NCBI GenBank assembly: GCA_021805485.1 | Contig: JAJZFF010000409.1 | Location: 1-6,398, forward strand | DNA length: 6,398 bases | Direction: 5' to 3' | From: Pseudomonadota bacterium | Lineage (GTDB): Bacteria; Pseudomonadota; Alphaproteobacteria; Acetobacterales; Acetobacteraceae | Shown: in pieces, positions 4,986-6,398 of the stretch | Layout: every line of letters begins with the position of its first letter | Position numbering within the stretch: position 1 is the stretch's first letter | Notes under the pieces: generated by a model | The model's input: only the letters and a program-made list of their open reading frames with translations | What the model was told of the DNA's origin: nothing | Databases searched by the model: none | Position numbers and translations under genes: made by a program

Positions 4986-6398
4986 ATGATGGGCAGACCG
5001 CACATGGCATGGCTCCAGCGCGACCCGGCCTGGGCCGCCCGCATGAAGGCGGCGGAACAGGAGGAGGGCGTCGGCTGGTCCACCCTCGTCGGCCTCGCCG
5101 ATGCCGATCTGGACCTGCTCCAGACCGAGCGGCTGGACCGTCTGTTGCGCCGCCGCTTTCCCACGCCGCCGGAGGGGCTCGCCACGCGGCCGGTGCGTCT
5201 GGCGCTGCTCGGCTCCTCGACGACGGCGCATCTCCAGCCGGGCATCCGCACGGGGGCGCTGCGCCGCGGTCTGTTCGTCACCATCCATGAACCGGAATAC
5301 GGGCAGTTCCAGCAGGATCTGCTCGATTCCGACTCGGCGCTGCACCGGTTTCGGCCGGATGTCGCGCTGTTCGCCCTCGATGCCCGCCATCTCGCCGGCG
5401 GGCTGGACGCGGCTGCCGACGCGGCGGAGGCGGAGGCCGCGCTGGAGGCGACGCTGACGCGGCTGGCGGGGCTCTGGCGGCTGGCGCGGGAACGCTTCGG
5501 CTGCGCGGTGGTGCAGCAGACGGCGCTGCCGGTCTTGTCGCCCCTGCTCGGCAGCAATGAGCACGCGCTGCCCGGCTCGGCGGCGGCGCTGCTTGCGCGG
5601 CTCAATGCCGGGCTGCGCCGGGCCGCCGCCGCCGAGGGCGTGGCGCTGCTCGCGGTGGATGCCCATGCCGCGCGCGACGGCGTCGGCGCCTGGCACGATC
5701 CGGTGCTGTGGCACCGCGGCAAGCAGGAGATCAGCCCGGCCGCGGCACCGCTCTACGGCGATCTGCTCGCGCGCCTGCTCGCCGCACTTCAGGGCCGCTC
5801 GGCGAAATGCCTCGTGCTCGATCTCGACAACACGCTCTGGGGTGGCGTCGTCGGCGATGACGGCGTCGAAGGCATCGCGCTCGGCCAGGGCAGCGCGCTC
5901 GGCGAGGCTTTCGTCGCCTTCCAGGACTATGCCCGCAGCCTGGCGCGGCGCGGCGTGATCCTGGCCGTGTGCTCGAAGAACGACGAGGCCAATGCCCGCG
6001 CGCCATTCGAACGCCATCCCGAGATGCGCCTGGCGCTGTCGGACATCGCCAGCTTCGTCGCCAACTGGAACGACAAGCCGGCCAACATCCGCGCCATCGC
6101 GCAGGAGTTGAATATCGGGCTGGATTCGCTTGTTTTTGTGGATGACAATCCTTTCGAGCGCGCGCTGGTCCGGCGCGAGCTGCCGATGGTCGCGGTGCCC
6201 GAGCTGCCCGACGAGCCGGCGCTCTACGCCGATTGCGTGGCCGCCGCCGGCTATTTCGAGGCGGTCGCCGTCACCGCCGAGGATCGCGCCCGCGGCGCGC
6301 AGTATCAGGCCAACCGCGAGCGCGCCGCGCTCGCCGGCGCGGCCACCGATCTCGAATCCTATCTGCGCAGCCTGGAGATGCGCCTGCTCTGGCGTCGC
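4986..6398 (+). CDS. FkbH-family protein: SGNH-like N-terminal domain plus HAD-IIIC phosphatase-type domain (3' end beyond window)
   Basis: The open frame reads to the last base, giving 471 codons with no stop. FkbH enzymes take 1,3-bisphosphoglycerate, remove a phosphate and load the glyceryl unit onto an acyl carrier protein in methoxymalonyl-type polyketide pathways; relatives occur in surface-glycan clusters. Residues 1-60 are helical with WSTLVGLADADLDLLQTERLD-like sequence. An SGNH-like domain follows (LALLGSSTT 72-80, EPEYGQFQQDLLDSDSALHRF about 102-122, WHDPVLWHRGKQEIS 236-250). The HAD domain starts about 273: nucleophile D279 and D281 in DLDNTLWGG, CSKND (329-333) with S330, K364 in NWNDKPANI and acidic D386-D387 in VFVDDNPFER. 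The end (YQANRERAAL onward) enters the linker to the usual C-terminal acyltransferase-like part, cut off here. Start is uncertain: ATG 4950 (GAG 7 nt before), 4986/4989 or 5004; family proteins tend to begin close to the xWLxxxPxW element at 5004. It is likely in an operon with the preceding gene. The substrate here is unknown. Confidence 0.9.
   Translation, partial: MMGRPHMAWLQRDPAWAARMKAAEQEEGVGWSTLVGLADADLDLLQTERLDRLLRRRFPTPPEGLATRPVRLALLGSSTTAHLQPGIRTGALRRGLFVTIHEPEYGQFQQDLLDSDSALHRFRPDVALFALDARHLAGGLDAAADAAEAEAALEATLTRLAGLWRLARERFGCAVVQQTALPVLSPLLGSNEHALPGSAAALLARLNAGLRRAAAAEGVALLAVDAHAARDGVGAWHDPVLWHRGKQEISPAAAPLYGDLLARLLAALQGRSAKCLVLDLDNTLWGGVVGDDGVEGIALGQGSALGEAFVAFQDYARSLARRGVILAVCSKNDEANARAPFERHPEMRLALSDIASFVANWNDKPANIRAIAQELNIGLDSLVFVDDNPFERALVRRELPMVAVPELPDEPALYADCVAAAGYFEAVAVTAEDRARGAQYQANRERAALAGAATDLESYLRSLEMRLLWRR

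Noticed and set aside
3459..6017. An 852-codon open frame on the minus strand
   Set aside because: It spans the antisense of two real genes plus intergenic DNA, has shadow-like Arg/Gln-rich composition and no domain. The plus-strand frames carry clear motifs (DLDNT, SIGYNCELG).

Overview
The window is very GC-rich and densely coded, with GTG starts and overlapping stop/start codons. The gene content (ubiE, coaBC and dut together, then an FkbH-type gene beside a carbohydrate-module/SIGxNCEfG-type protein) suggests an alphaproteobacterium, most likely Rhodospirillales and perhaps Acetobacteraceae. The taxonomic placement is inferred from protein character and gene order; no search was run.

Layout. 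(1) Bases 1-2301, + strand: a tight housekeeping operon. It holds the 3' three quarters of ubiE (quinone C-methyltransferase), complete coaBC (two steps of coenzyme A synthesis, all recognised active-site residues present) and complete dut (dUTPase, all five motifs present). The gap between ubiE and coaBC is 2 nt, and coaBC and dut overlap by 4 nt. In many alphaproteobacteria ubiB lies between ubiE and coaBC; here it does not. (2) Bases 2248-3240, - strand: a single gene for an exported protein that looks like an outer-membrane beta-barrel (signal peptide, aromatic-rich, C-terminal Phe). It converges on dut and overlaps its 3' end by 54 bp. Its base composition is visibly less GC-rich than its neighbours. 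(3) Bases 3241-3698: the only long non-coding stretch. It is a divergent control region with a plausible promoter for the barrel gene, a pair of GCGCAAC repeats at that promoter, a small hairpin and a spaced inverted repeat (TTTGCACA/TGTGCAAA). (4) Bases 3699-6398, + strand: two genes that look co-transcribed. The first encodes a two-domain protein, an N-terminal beta-rich module plus a C-terminal domain with the SIGYNCELG motif that recalls putative papain-like cysteine peptidases (DUF1796-like). The second encodes an FkbH-family protein (SGNH-like N-terminal half, then a HAD domain) and runs off the window end.

The first region is ordinary core metabolism. The most interesting part is the pair at 3699-6398. 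FkbH proteins load glyceryl-type three-carbon units onto carrier proteins in known polyketide pathways, and related proteins occur in surface-polysaccharide loci. The partner protein has no function I can assign, so this may be the edge of an undescribed acyl-transfer or glycan-modifying locus continuing to the right of the window. Nothing in the window alone proves a new system.
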